Assembly: GCF_003987215.1 (NCBI RefSeq)
Contig: NZ_PIPW01000001.1
Span: forward strand, 930,001-994,000
Direction of reading: 5' to 3'
DNA from: Pseudidiomarina halophila
GTDB taxonomy: Bacteria; Pseudomonadota; Gammaproteobacteria; Enterobacterales; Alteromonadaceae
Length of the DNA: 64,000 bases
In this document: piece after piece, positions 47,149 to 54,935 of the stretch
How positions within the stretch are numbered: the stretch's first letter is position 1
How the letters are laid out: each line of letters opens with the position of its first letter
Program-made: the position numbers and the translations under genes
Notes under the pieces: generated by a model
The model's database searches: none
What the model saw: the letters and a program-made list of their open reading frames with translations, nothing else
Told to the model about the DNA's origin: nothing

Positions 47149-48105
47149 TTATTCGATCCGGGTGGTATAGTTGGCGGGTACCCAACGGTATCCGTCAGCT
47201 TCCGCCTTCATGCGACCAATCCCCGGAAAGGAAATATGCGCCCCGGCAATCCAATGGCCTTCTTCGGCGATACGTTTAAATAGTTTTAGCCGCTGCTCAC
47301 GCGCTTGTTCAGGGTTACTGTCGTAAGCGATAGTCACCTCTGGATGAGGGAACTGTACCGCAGCCACATGTAAGGTATCCCCCCAGATCACCATGGTCTG
47401 GTCATTACTTTCAACATGGTAAACACTATGACCGGGCGTGTGGCCAGGAGTTGGATTTACCACAATACCCTCATGTAGTTGCTCACCGTCGGCAAATGTT
47501 ACAAATGCATCTGCGGCTTGATAAGGAGCAAACAGACGCATTGCGTTTTGGAAACTTCCCCGGCGCTCTTCCGCAACTTTTGCCATTTCGTCTTCGTTCA
47601 ACCAATAATTCGCGTCACGCTCGTGGGCATAAACCGTAGCGTTAGGGAATGCCCGTTGCTCGCCATCAAGCAACCCACCAATATGGTCACCGTGCATGTG
47701 AGTAATATAAATTGCATCGATGTCAGCCGCGGTATAACCCGCCGCTTCAATATGATCCTTTAACTGGCCTAGACTCGGACGCACGCCACTACCGATGCCG
47801 GTATCGACAAGGATCAAATGCTCACCGGTGTTGACTAAAAATCCATTGATCGAGCCTTCAACGGGCGACGTTAAATACTCTTTCGCAAGTGCCGCGTTGA
47901 TTTTATCTTCATCCCAATGCAGCAACCGGGCTGCAGCCATGTCGCTGGTACCATCGTTCAGTGCGGTAATGCGAAACTCTCCGACATTCATGTGATAGTA
48001 GCCAGGAGCCTGACTAACAGTGTGATCATCTGCCGCAGTTGCAGCGCTTAAAGTGGCACAGCTAAACACCAAAAGTGGTGCTAAAATTTGCTTTGCATAA
48101 CCCAT
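47149..48105 (-). CDS. Exported MBL-fold metallohydrolase
   Basis: About 318 residues with a signal peptide (residues 1-25) and an MBL fold: THMHGDHIGGL (HxHxDH zinc motif), NPTPGHTPGHSVYHV (His) and VIWGDTLH (bridging Asp), with the terminal WIAGAHISFPGIGR carrying another His. This layout is like the N-acyl-homoserine-lactonase/subclass B3-like hydrolases, so lactone, ester or beta-lactam cleavage are all possible. An AAGGAG lies before the ATG at 48105. Convergent with azoR. Confidence 0.87.
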   Translation of the reverse strand: MGYAKQILAPLLVFSCATLSAATAADDHTVSQAPGYYHMNVGEFRITALNDGTSDMAAARLLHWDEDKINAALAKEYLTSPVEGSINGFLVNTGEHLILVDTGIGSGVRPSLGQLKDHIEAAGYTAADIDAIYITHMHGDHIGGLLDGEQRAFPNATVYAHERDANYWLNEDEMAKVAEERRGSFQNAMRLFAPYQAADAFVTFADGEQLHEGIVVNPTPGHTPGHSVYHVESNDQTMVIWGDTLHVAAVQFPHPEVTIAYDSNPEQAREQRLKLFKRIAEEGHWIAGAHISFPGIGRMKAEADGYRWVPANYTTRIE

Positions 48106-48233
48106 AGTTTTTGTCTCCTTCACTGACAAAAAGATCTGAAAAGAATCTGCCAAACGTTGATTACAGATTCATTAGGTATGGCAACAGGCTGAAAATAGTT
48201 CAACTTATTTCACCACTCAGCGGCAGAAATTAA

Positions 48234-49538
48234 CTAGGGAGCAATACCGGTCACCGCGGGTAACTGCTGGTAACGCAGTTCAACACGGGTACGCAGCTGC
48301 TCAGCAAAGGCTTCATCGGTCAGCTGCGCCAGTAATTTGAAGTACAGCTGATACGTATCAGCATAAGGGTCTTCGGCAAGTTCCTGCACGTACATATACC
48401 AGAGGAAGAAAAGCCCGTGTGGATACTGCAGTTTAATCTGCTGATCAATATCCGCTGCCCACAGCAAGCCACACGCATAGTGCACCTCGAATGTATCCTC
48501 ACTTGTAGCGCACTTTTGTTTTGCGCCCTGCAGGCGATGATTTAAATACACACCATTGGTGCGGATTGTACGTAGATAGCTCAGTGCCATAAATTCTGCT
48601 GCCCCTTCATGAATCCAGGCCTGCTCGTTGCTGAATTGCCCGGCCTGATACAGATGGGCGAACTCATGGGCAACAAACCACAAGGTATCCTCAACAAAAT
48701 AAGGTGCGGTCACGCGTTCAGCCATGCTGTGCCCGTACCAGTGCAACAACATTTGATTACCGATCACCCCACCCTGATAGCCAAAGCGGCCGTCAGTTGT
48801 TGGGCTAAATGACGCCAGTAGCATAGGGCGTTCGGTTAAGTGCGGCATCCGTTGATTGAAGTAAGCGGTAAGCGGCGGTACGTCCTGACGCAGGCGTTGC
48901 TTCAGCGAGGCGGGTAAAATAGGGTCAATAATGGTTTCAAAACCATTTTTCGCTGTCGCATCTGCAGCCTGAGGTCCAACATAGACCACCTGCCCGTCAC
49001 TGGCCGATTCCTGCCAGTTCAGCTCGCCGCGAACCGCTTGCTCGGGTAAACGAATATAATCGCTTAGCGGTGCTTGCATGGTGAAATTATAGGAAAACGC
49101 CAGCGCACTTGAGCAACTTTGCGGACATACCTTAAACCGGCCAGTAAACCAGGCGGTGCCACCGTCACTAAACGTTGAAAACGGCGCGTAATCCTTGCGC
49201 AATGCAACATAGGTGGGATCCAGTTGAAAGGCGACGCTGTTAAATGCTTGCCCGTCAGAGCGCGCCACATACTCGTTGCCGGTTTCGCTATCAACGGCGA
49301 GATAATAATTTGGCTCGATAGGTGCCCATCGTTGTAATCTTGAAGTGTCTGGATTGCGGATAAAGGTGACCCGCTCGACCGGCTCTTCAAAATGATACGC
49401 GACAAACCATTCGTCTTGTTCTGTTTTACTTACTTCAACCTCAACAATTGCTTTTGAATTGGCATCCATCCAGGCAGCAGCAAGCCAAATACCTATGGCG
49501 CATGCCAACAAAACAAGGAGAACAAGTTTTTTATGCAT
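48234..49538 (-). CDS. Membrane-anchored gluzincin-like protein
   Basis: A 434-residue protein with an N-terminal signal anchor (about residues 5-25). Near residue 275-310 it has VAHEFAHLYQAG (HExxH) followed by AWIHEGAAEFMAL, where the Glu is the third zinc ligand of a gluzincin; M1/MA-clan peptidases show this pattern. The first ~200 residues carry beta-rich segments like an N-terminal M1-type domain. No known family was recognised. It could be a periplasmic metallopeptidase. It stands alone, between the MBL gene and a small excalibur protein. Confidence 0.75.
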   Translation of the reverse strand: MHKKLVLLVLLACAIGIWLAAAWMDANSKAIVEVEVSKTEQDEWFVAYHFEEPVERVTFIRNPDTSRLQRWAPIEPNYYLAVDSETGNEYVARSDGQAFNSVAFQLDPTYVALRKDYAPFSTFSDGGTAWFTGRFKVCPQSCSSALAFSYNFTMQAPLSDYIRLPEQAVRGELNWQESASDGQVVYVGPQAADATAKNGFETIIDPILPASLKQRLRQDVPPLTAYFNQRMPHLTERPMLLASFSPTTDGRFGYQGGVIGNQMLLHWYGHSMAERVTAPYFVEDTLWFVAHEFAHLYQAGQFSNEQAWIHEGAAEFMALSYLRTIRTNGVYLNHRLQGAKQKCATSEDTFEVHYACGLLWAADIDQQIKLQYPHGLFFLWYMYVQELAEDPYADTYQLYFKLLAQLTDEAFAEQLRTRVELRYQQLPAVTGIAP

Positions 49539-49679
49539 TACGAAAACCCAGGTTTAATGTTCAGATTAAGCATACGTCGTCAGTTGCGCTCTGCCCAGTA
49601 AAAAAGTGTTAACTTGAGAGGATTTCAAAAATGGGAATCGGTAGTCGTCGCAATGCGTTGGCAGAACTGTTCATACCAA

Positions 49680-49970
49680 CTATTCTGGAGCAAAATGCTG
49701 TTCGCAAGGAATGCCGTTAGCGTTATCATCCAGCTGCGTCTCGGGGCAGTTACTCAGAAAGAACATGGCCTCGTCGCGGGAGCGCATTTCGCTACAGAAC
49801 CTGCGGCCATCGCAACGATACTGTGGATCGCGTTTAAAAACTGCCCCCTGCACACCTTGCACAATCTCTTTTATGAAACCGCGTTCCTCGCCCTTTTCGG
49901 CCGCCTCCTGATTCAGATGATAATTCCAGGCCGCCAGCGCCAATATCGCTAACAAAATCCACTTTTTCAT
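49680..49970 (-). CDS. Small excalibur-domain exported protein
   Basis: About 96 residues starting MKKWILLAILALAAWNYH, a membrane anchor or signal. The C-terminal CDGRRFCSEMRSRDEAMFF...CPETQLDDNANGIPCE is the excalibur domain (extracellular calcium-binding region, EF-hand-like DxDxDGxxCE with D-D-N-A-N-G-I-P-C-E). Function is unknown; such domains also occur on cold-shock-like proteins and extracellular nucleases. The ATG at 49970 is preferred over 49991. Confidence 0.8.
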   Translation of the reverse strand: MKKWILLAILALAAWNYHLNQEAAEKGEERGFIKEIVQGVQGAVFKRDPQYRCDGRRFCSEMRSRDEAMFFLSNCPETQLDDNANGIPCEQHFAPE

Positions 49971-50080
49971 TATTGTGTCTCCGCAGGACAACTTTGCTTG
50001 TGGTAAGTTTTAGTTAGTTATTCTTTTAAAATCTAGCGTAGCGTATTACGAGAAATAGTAAAACTATGAATAAAGGTGAG

Positions 50081-50968
50081 TTATTTTGTTTGTCTTTTGT
50101 TGGATCTGCTTTTGATCACCACGAAAATACTCAAAAGGATGACCGCGCTGGCAATAACAAACCGGCTTTCGATGGGTTCATTAACAAACAGGATACCGCC
50201 TAACGCAGCAATAATGGGCACACTTAACTGACCTACGGCGGCGGTGGTGACGCGCAGATGCGGAAGTACTTTGAACCAGATAGCATAACCCACAGCCGAG
50301 GTTAGTGCGCCCGACGTTAAAGCTAAGACAACTGCCGGCAATGACCATTGCTGTTGCCATTCGATGATGAACAGCACCGGCGATGCGAGCAGCACTGCGC
50401 GATAAAAATGAATCCTGGTATCAAGTAAGGGTGTCGGTGACCCGCGACCTAGGGTGCTATATGCGCCCCAGGCGGCTCCGGCCAGCACCATGGCAAGCAG
50501 CGAGACCACGGATACCGGCGCAGCCAATTGCGGCCAGACCAAATAGACGAACCCTGACAAGGCACAGGCTACACCCAGGATTTCCACCACTGAATAACGC
50601 TCACCACGCCAGGCCGAAATCGCCAACATACTAAACTGCACGGCGGTAAACAGCACCAGTGCGCCAACGCCAGTCGCTATACCTACGTATGCGTAAGCGA
50701 AGGCCAGCGCATAGGTGACCAGCCATAGCGCTCCCCACCAGGATAACGAAGCCTGTGTTTCAGGCCGCAGCTGTTGCACAGCAATCTGCTTGCGCCGCGT
50801 AAAGAAAACCAGCAATGCCAGCACCATGGCTCCACTGACCAGGCGCAGCAAGGTAAACCGTGCCGGATCCATTTGGTATTCCGCGAGCGCCCAACGACAC
50901 AATACTGAATTGCCAGCAAAGGCGACCAAGGCCAACAAGGTAAGGCTAAGTTTGGTAAATCCTGCCAC
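50081..50968 (-). CDS. EamA/DMT-family transporter
   Basis: A 295-residue protein with ten hydrophobic segments in two EamA repeats: SVLCRWALAEYQMDPARFTLLRLVSGAMV in the first (quoted from CRWALAEYQM) and GALTSAVGYAIWFKVLPHL in the second, with a basic C-terminal tail. The drug/metabolite transporter family exports amino acids or metabolites; the substrate is unknown. A sucD terminator separates it from sucD on the same strand, so it is separately expressed. Confidence 0.9.
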   Translation of the reverse strand: MAGFTKLSLTLLALVAFAGNSVLCRWALAEYQMDPARFTLLRLVSGAMVLALLVFFTRRKQIAVQQLRPETQASLSWWGALWLVTYALAFAYAYVGIATGVGALVLFTAVQFSMLAISAWRGERYSVVEILGVACALSGFVYLVWPQLAAPVSVVSLLAMVLAGAAWGAYSTLGRGSPTPLLDTRIHFYRAVLLASPVLFIIEWQQQWSLPAVVLALTSGALTSAVGYAIWFKVLPHLRVTTAAVGQLSVPIIAALGGILFVNEPIESRFVIASAVILLSIFVVIKSRSNKRQTK

Positions 50969-51013
50969 CTGAAAAATTCCTTTGAAAACTCGTTAAACGG
51001 CTTGCGCAGACAA

Positions 51014-51045
51014 AAAAGGCACTGACGTTGCCGACAGTGCCTTTT
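51014..51045 (-). terminator. Terminator after sucD
   Basis: An 11-bp stem (AAAAGGCACTG at 51014-51024 and CAGTGCCTTTT at 51035-51045) with a 10-base loop, followed on the reverse strand by TTTTTT. Placed 44 bases after the sucD stop. Confidence 0.9.
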
Positions 51046-51088
51046 CAATTGCTATCCTATTACGGAAAAACGTGCGGATAAAAAACCC

Positions 51089-51961
51089 TTACCAACCCGT
51101 TTTTTCGCGCAACGCTTTGCCGATTTCAGCCAGGCTACGTACGGTTTTTACGCCAGCAGCTTCAAGTGCAGCAAATTTCTCATCAGCAGTACCTTTACCA
51201 CCAGAGATGATGGCGCCTGCGTGGCCCATACGTTTACCCGGAGGTGCAGTAACACCAGCGATGTAAGATACAACAGGCTTGGTTACGTGATCTTTGATGT
51301 ACTCAGCAGCTTCTTCTTCTGCGGTACCACCAATTTCGCCGATCATAACGATAGCTTCAGTTTCTGGATCTTTTTCGAACAACTCAAGGATGTCGATAAA
51401 GTTTGAACCAGGAATCGGGTCACCACCGATACCAACACAGCTGGACTGGCCGAAACCTTCATCTGTAGTTTGCTTAACCGCTTCATAAGTCAGGGTACCT
51501 GAACGTGAAACGATACCCACTTTACCTTTCTTGTGGATATGGCCAGGCATGATACCGATCTTACACTCATCAGGCGTAATGACACCCGGGCAGTTCGGAC
51601 CAATCATGCGCACGCCTTTGTGCGTCAGATATTCTTTCACGTACAGCATATCCAGGGTCGGAATGCCTTCAGTGATACAGACGATAAGCTCGATACCTGC
51701 ATCAGCAGCTTCAATGATGGAATCTTTACAGAACGGAGCTGGTACATAAATAACTGATGCAGTCGCACCAGTTGCTTCTACCGCTTCGCGAACTGTATTG
51801 AATACCGGTAATCCAAGGTGCGTTTGACCGCCTTTACCCGGAGTTACACCGCCGACCATTTGTGTACCATAGTCAATTGCTTGCTCAGAGTGAAATGTAC
51901 CCTGGCCGCCAGTGAAACCCTGGCAGATAACTTTGGTGTTTTTATCGATCAAGATAGACAT
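51089..51961 (-). CDS. sucD: Succinyl-CoA synthetase alpha subunit
   Basis: A 290-residue subunit that carries the phosphohistidine intermediate in [17 protein letters not shown], and the CoA-binding start [30 protein letters not shown] and [14 protein letters not shown] are conserved. With SucC it makes ATP (or GTP) while converting succinyl-CoA to succinate. The start shares one base with the sucC stop, so the two are translationally coupled. Confidence 0.98.
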   Translation of the reverse strand: MSILIDKNTKVICQGFTGGQGTFHSEQAIDYGTQMVGGVTPGKGGQTHLGLPVFNTVREAVEATGATASVIYVPAPFCKDSIIEAADAGIELIVCITEGIPTLDMLYVKEYLTHKGVRMIGPNCPGVITPDECKIGIMPGHIHKKGKVGIVSRSGTLTYEAVKQTTDEGFGQSSCVGIGGDPIPGSNFIDILELFEKDPETEAIVMIGEIGGTAEEEAAEYIKDHVTKPVVSYIAGVTAPPGKRMGHAGAIISGGKGTADEKFAALEAAGVKTVRSLAEIGKALREKTGW

Positions 51962-53127
51962 TATTGACCTCCTGCCGCAGCAACCACTTTATCTGCAGCG
52001 TCAGACAAGCTCTCTGCTGCGATAATGTTCAGGCCACTTTCTGCTAATTTCTGACGACCAAGTTCTGCGTTATTACCTTCAAGACGCACAACTACTGGAA
52101 CTTTAACGCCGACTTCTTCTACTGCGCCCATGATGCCTTCAGCAATCATGTCGCAACGGACGATACCGCCGAAGATGTTAACCAACACGGCTTTTACAGC
52201 GCTGTCAGACAGGATGATTTTGAACGCTTCGGTAACACGCTCTTTCGTCGCACCGCCACCAACATCGAGGAAGTTTGCCGGTTCGCCACCTGCAAGCTTA
52301 ACGATATCCATGGTACCCATGGCAAGGCCTGCACCGTTGACCATACAGCCAATGTTGCCGTCAAGCGCAACGTAGTTCAGTTCCCACTTAGCAGCTTGCG
52401 CTTCACGCTCGTCTTCCTGCGACGGATCGTGCATTTCTTTGATTTTCGGCTGGCGGTATAGCGCGTTGCTATCGATATTGATTTTACCGTCGAGACAATG
52501 CAGGTTGCCTTGCTCGGTGATCACCAACGGATTGATTTCGAGCAGTGCGAAGTCGTACTGTTCGAACATCTTCGCCAAACCTAAAAAGATTTTGGTGAAC
52601 TGCTTCACCTGGTCGGGATTAAGACCTAACTTGAAACCAAGCTCACGACCTTGGAACGGCTGTGCGCCAACGGTCGGGTCAATCACTGCTTTCAGGATTT
52701 TTTCAGGTGTCTCTTCAGCAACTTTTTCAATCTCAACGCCACCTTCAGTTGACGCCATGAACACGATCTTACGTGTTGCACGGTCAACGACGGCACCGAG
52801 ATACAGTTCAGAAGCGATATCGGTCAGGCTTTCAACCAAGATTTTTGATACTGGCTGACCGTTAGCGTCTGTTTGGTACGTTACTAAGTTTTTACCTAAC
52901 CAGTTGCTCGCGAACGCGTGCACGTCGTCAAGGCTGGAAACAAGTTTCACACCGCCCGCTTTACCGCGGCCACCGGCGTGTACCTGGGTTTTGACAACCC
53001 AACGATCACCGCCAATTTTCTTGGCAGCTTCAACGGCTTCATCCGCAGTGTCAACTGCGTAGCCTTCAGATACTGGCAAACCGAACTCTTTAAAGAGTTG
53101 TTTGGCCTGATACTCATGCAAATTCAT
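51961..53127 (-). CDS. sucC: Succinyl-CoA synthetase beta subunit
   Basis: A 388-residue ATP-grasp subunit ([57 protein letters not shown]) that binds nucleotide. Length equals E. coli SucC. It lies 145 bases after sucB, a region with two hairpins, so it may be expressed from its own promoter. Its ATG has no strong SD (TTCGGAAGATCATC). Confidence 0.98.
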   Translation of the reverse strand: MNLHEYQAKQLFKEFGLPVSEGYAVDTADEAVEAAKKIGGDRWVVKTQVHAGGRGKAGGVKLVSSLDDVHAFASNWLGKNLVTYQTDANGQPVSKILVESLTDIASELYLGAVVDRATRKIVFMASTEGGVEIEKVAEETPEKILKAVIDPTVGAQPFQGRELGFKLGLNPDQVKQFTKIFLGLAKMFEQYDFALLEINPLVITEQGNLHCLDGKINIDSNALYRQPKIKEMHDPSQEDEREAQAAKWELNYVALDGNIGCMVNGAGLAMGTMDIVKLAGGEPANFLDVGGGATKERVTEAFKIILSDSAVKAVLVNIFGGIVRCDMIAEGIMGAVEEVGVKVPVVVRLEGNNAELGRQKLAESGLNIIAAESLSDAADKVVAAAGGQ

Positions 53128-53157
53128 GATGATCTTCCGATTCGTTTGAACAACAAA

Positions 53158-53174
53158 AGCAGCGTCATGCTGCT
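53158..53174 (-). terminator. Hairpin just upstream of sucC
   Basis: AGCAGC (53158-53163) and GCTGCT (53169-53174) form a 6-bp stem with a 5-base loop. On the reverse strand it is followed by TTTTGTTGTT, 31 bases before the sucC ATG. It may be a weak terminator or attenuator. Confidence 0.45.
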
Positions 53175-53214
53175 TACCCGAAAATTCGCGCGTATTTTAC
53201 AGTTTTGCGCGGCA

Positions 53215-53264
53215 AAAAGACAGCCGCAAGCGTGAATGTAACAAGATTACGACGCTGCGGCTGT
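53215..53264 (-). terminator. Terminator after sucB
   Basis: ACAGCCGCA (53220-53228) pairs with TGCGGCTGT (53256-53264), extended by GCGT/ACGC after a one-base bulge, and is followed on the reverse strand by CTTTTTG. It begins 9 bases after the sucB stop. Confidence 0.8.
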
Positions 53265-53272
53265 GCTCAATG

Positions 53273-54922
53273 TTAAATGTCCAACAGCAAACGCTGCGGA
53301 TCTTCTAACAATTCTTTGATGGTAACCAGGAAGCCAACTGACTCCTTACCATCTACGATGCGGTGGTCATAGGATAATGCCAGGTACATCATAGGTAGAA
53401 TCTCAACTTTGCCATCCACTGCCATCGGCCGGTCCTGGATCTTATGCATGCCCAGGATTGCACTTTGCGGTGGATTCAAAATTGGTGTCGACAACAATGA
53501 GCCGAATACGCCACCGTTAGTGATGGTGAAGTTACCGCCTTGCATGTCATCCATGGTCAGTTTCCCGTCACGACCTTTCAGTGCCAGGTCGCGAATACCA
53601 TTTTCAATATCAGCGATGCTCATCTTGTCCGCATCACGTAATACCGGAGTAACCAGCCCGCGAGGAGTAGATACCGCGATGCTGATATCGAAATAGTTAT
53701 GGTAAACGATATCATCGCCATCAATTGAGGCGTTGACTTCCGGGAAGCGTTTCAAAGCTTCGGTGACGGCTTTTACGTAGAAGCCCATGAAACCTAAACG
53801 GGTGTCATGACGCTTCTCAAACTCGTCTTTGTATTTCTTACGCAAGTCCATGATCGGCTTCATGTTGACTTCGTTAAACGTGGTCAGCATTGCAGTCGCG
53901 TTCTTCGCCTCCAACAGGCGTTTGGCGATCGTTTTACGCAAACGCGTCATAGGTACGCGCTTCTGATCGCGATCACCGGCTGCGGGTGCACTGCTTTCGC
54001 TCTTCGCGGCAGCTGGTGCTTCTTTCTTACCGCCGTCTTTAACATGTTTCTCAACGTCTTCTTTGGTCACGCGACCGCCTTTGCCAGTGCCTTTAACGTC
54101 AGACACTTTCAAATTATTCTCAGCCAGCAAACGACGCACTGCCGGACCAGCAACTTCTTTGTCGCTGGCATCGTCTGAAGATTCAGATTCTTCTCCAGAG
54201 TCACCATTCTCCGTAGTAGAACTACCGCCTACGTCGTCGTCAGCGGCGCCTTCGCCGCCCGCTTCAACAATACCGATAACGTCGTCGGCACCAACTGTAG
54301 CGCCCTCATCCTGCTTAATTTCTGCAAGTACGCCATCGGCAGGAGCTACTACTTCCAGCACAACCTTGTCGGTTTCGATATCGACCAGATTCTGGTCGCG
54401 GGTGACTTTATCGCCCGCTTTAACGTGCCAGGTAGAAATTGTCGCATCGGCAACAGATTCTGGTAGTTGCGGAACTTTAACTTCAAGCTTTTCACCTGAA
54501 CCTGCTTTCTTGTCAGACTTGCCATCAGATTTCTTGTCAGATTTGTCGTCAGACTTTTTGTCAGACTTCTTGTCAGATTTCTCATCAGACTTCTTGTCAG
54601 ACTTGTCATCAGATTTCTTGTCAGATTTGTCATCAGACTTTTTATCAGACTTGTCGTCTGAATCATCTGACGAGCCATTACCGTCACCTTTTTCAAGTTT
54701 GCCGATAACTTCGTCGGCACCGACGGTAGCGCCTTCTTCAGCGATGATTTCGCCGATTACGCCATCTTCAGGTGCGACAACTTCAAGCACCACTTTGTCA
54801 GTTTCAATGTCGACCAGATTTTGATCGCGAGAGACTTTATCTCCTGGCTTTACGTGCCAGGTAGCGACTGTTGCATCAGCAACAGATTCAGGTAATTGTG
54901 GAACTTTTATATCAATAGCCAT
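53273..54922 (-). CDS. sucB: 2-oxoglutarate dehydrogenase E2 with two lipoyl domains
   Basis: About 549 residues, longer than the usual ~405 of E. coli SucB. It has two lipoyl domains, residues 1-77 and 146-222, nearly identical ([28 protein letters not shown]), with lipoyl Lys43 and Lys186. They are joined by a low-complexity linker (residues 84-140) of [11 protein letters not shown] repeats. The E3-binding domain ([19 protein letters not shown], about 258-295) and the transsuccinylase domain (about 320-549, catalytic SYDHRIVDG) are intact. The double lipoyl arrangement is usual in pyruvate dehydrogenase E2, less so in SucB. Start ATG 54922 is chosen over a TTG two codons earlier. Confidence 0.95.
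   Translation of the reverse strand: MAIDIKVPQLPESVADATVATWHVKPGDKVSRDQNLVDIETDKVVLEVVAPEDGVIGEIIAEEGATVGADEVIGKLEKGDGNGSSDDSDDKSDKKSDDKSDKKSDDKSDKKSDEKSDKKSDKKSDDKSDKKSDGKSDKKAGSGEKLEVKVPQLPESVADATISTWHVKAGDKVTRDQNLVDIETDKVVLEVVAPADGVLAEIKQDEGATVGADDVIGIVEAGGEGAADDDVGGSSTTENGDSGEESESSDDASDKEVAGPAVRRLLAENNLKVSDVKGTGKGGRVTKEDVEKHVKDGGKKEAPAAAKSESSAPAAGDRDQKRVPMTRLRKTIAKRLLEAKNATAMLTTFNEVNMKPIMDLRKKYKDEFEKRHDTRLGFMGFYVKAVTEALKRFPEVNASIDGDDIVYHNYFDISIAVSTPRGLVTPVLRDADKMSIADIENGIRDLALKGRDGKLTMDDMQGGNFTITNGGVFGSLLSTPILNPPQSAILGMHKIQDRPMAVDGKVEILPMMYLALSYDHRIVDGKESVGFLVTIKELLEDPQRLLLDI
54503..54673 (-). repeat. Lys/Ser/Asp-encoding repeat tract in sucB
   Basis: A tandem array of imperfect 12- to 24-base units, each giving KSD or KSDDKSDK on the reverse strand, spans the linker between the two lipoyl domains. 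Such repeats can vary in copy number by replication slippage. Confidence 0.85.
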
Positions 54923-54935
54923 GGTCAATTATCAC

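Noticed and set aside
54503-54673. Possible CRISPR or satellite array
   Set aside because: The repeats are short, in frame, without unique spacers, and encode a lysine/serine/aspartate linker of SucB.
54063-54824. 253-codon Ser/Asp-rich open frame on the plus strand across sucB
   Set aside because: It is the antisense of the KSD repeat linker and lipoyl domains; the repeats open the opposite frame. No ribosome-binding site and no family resemblance.
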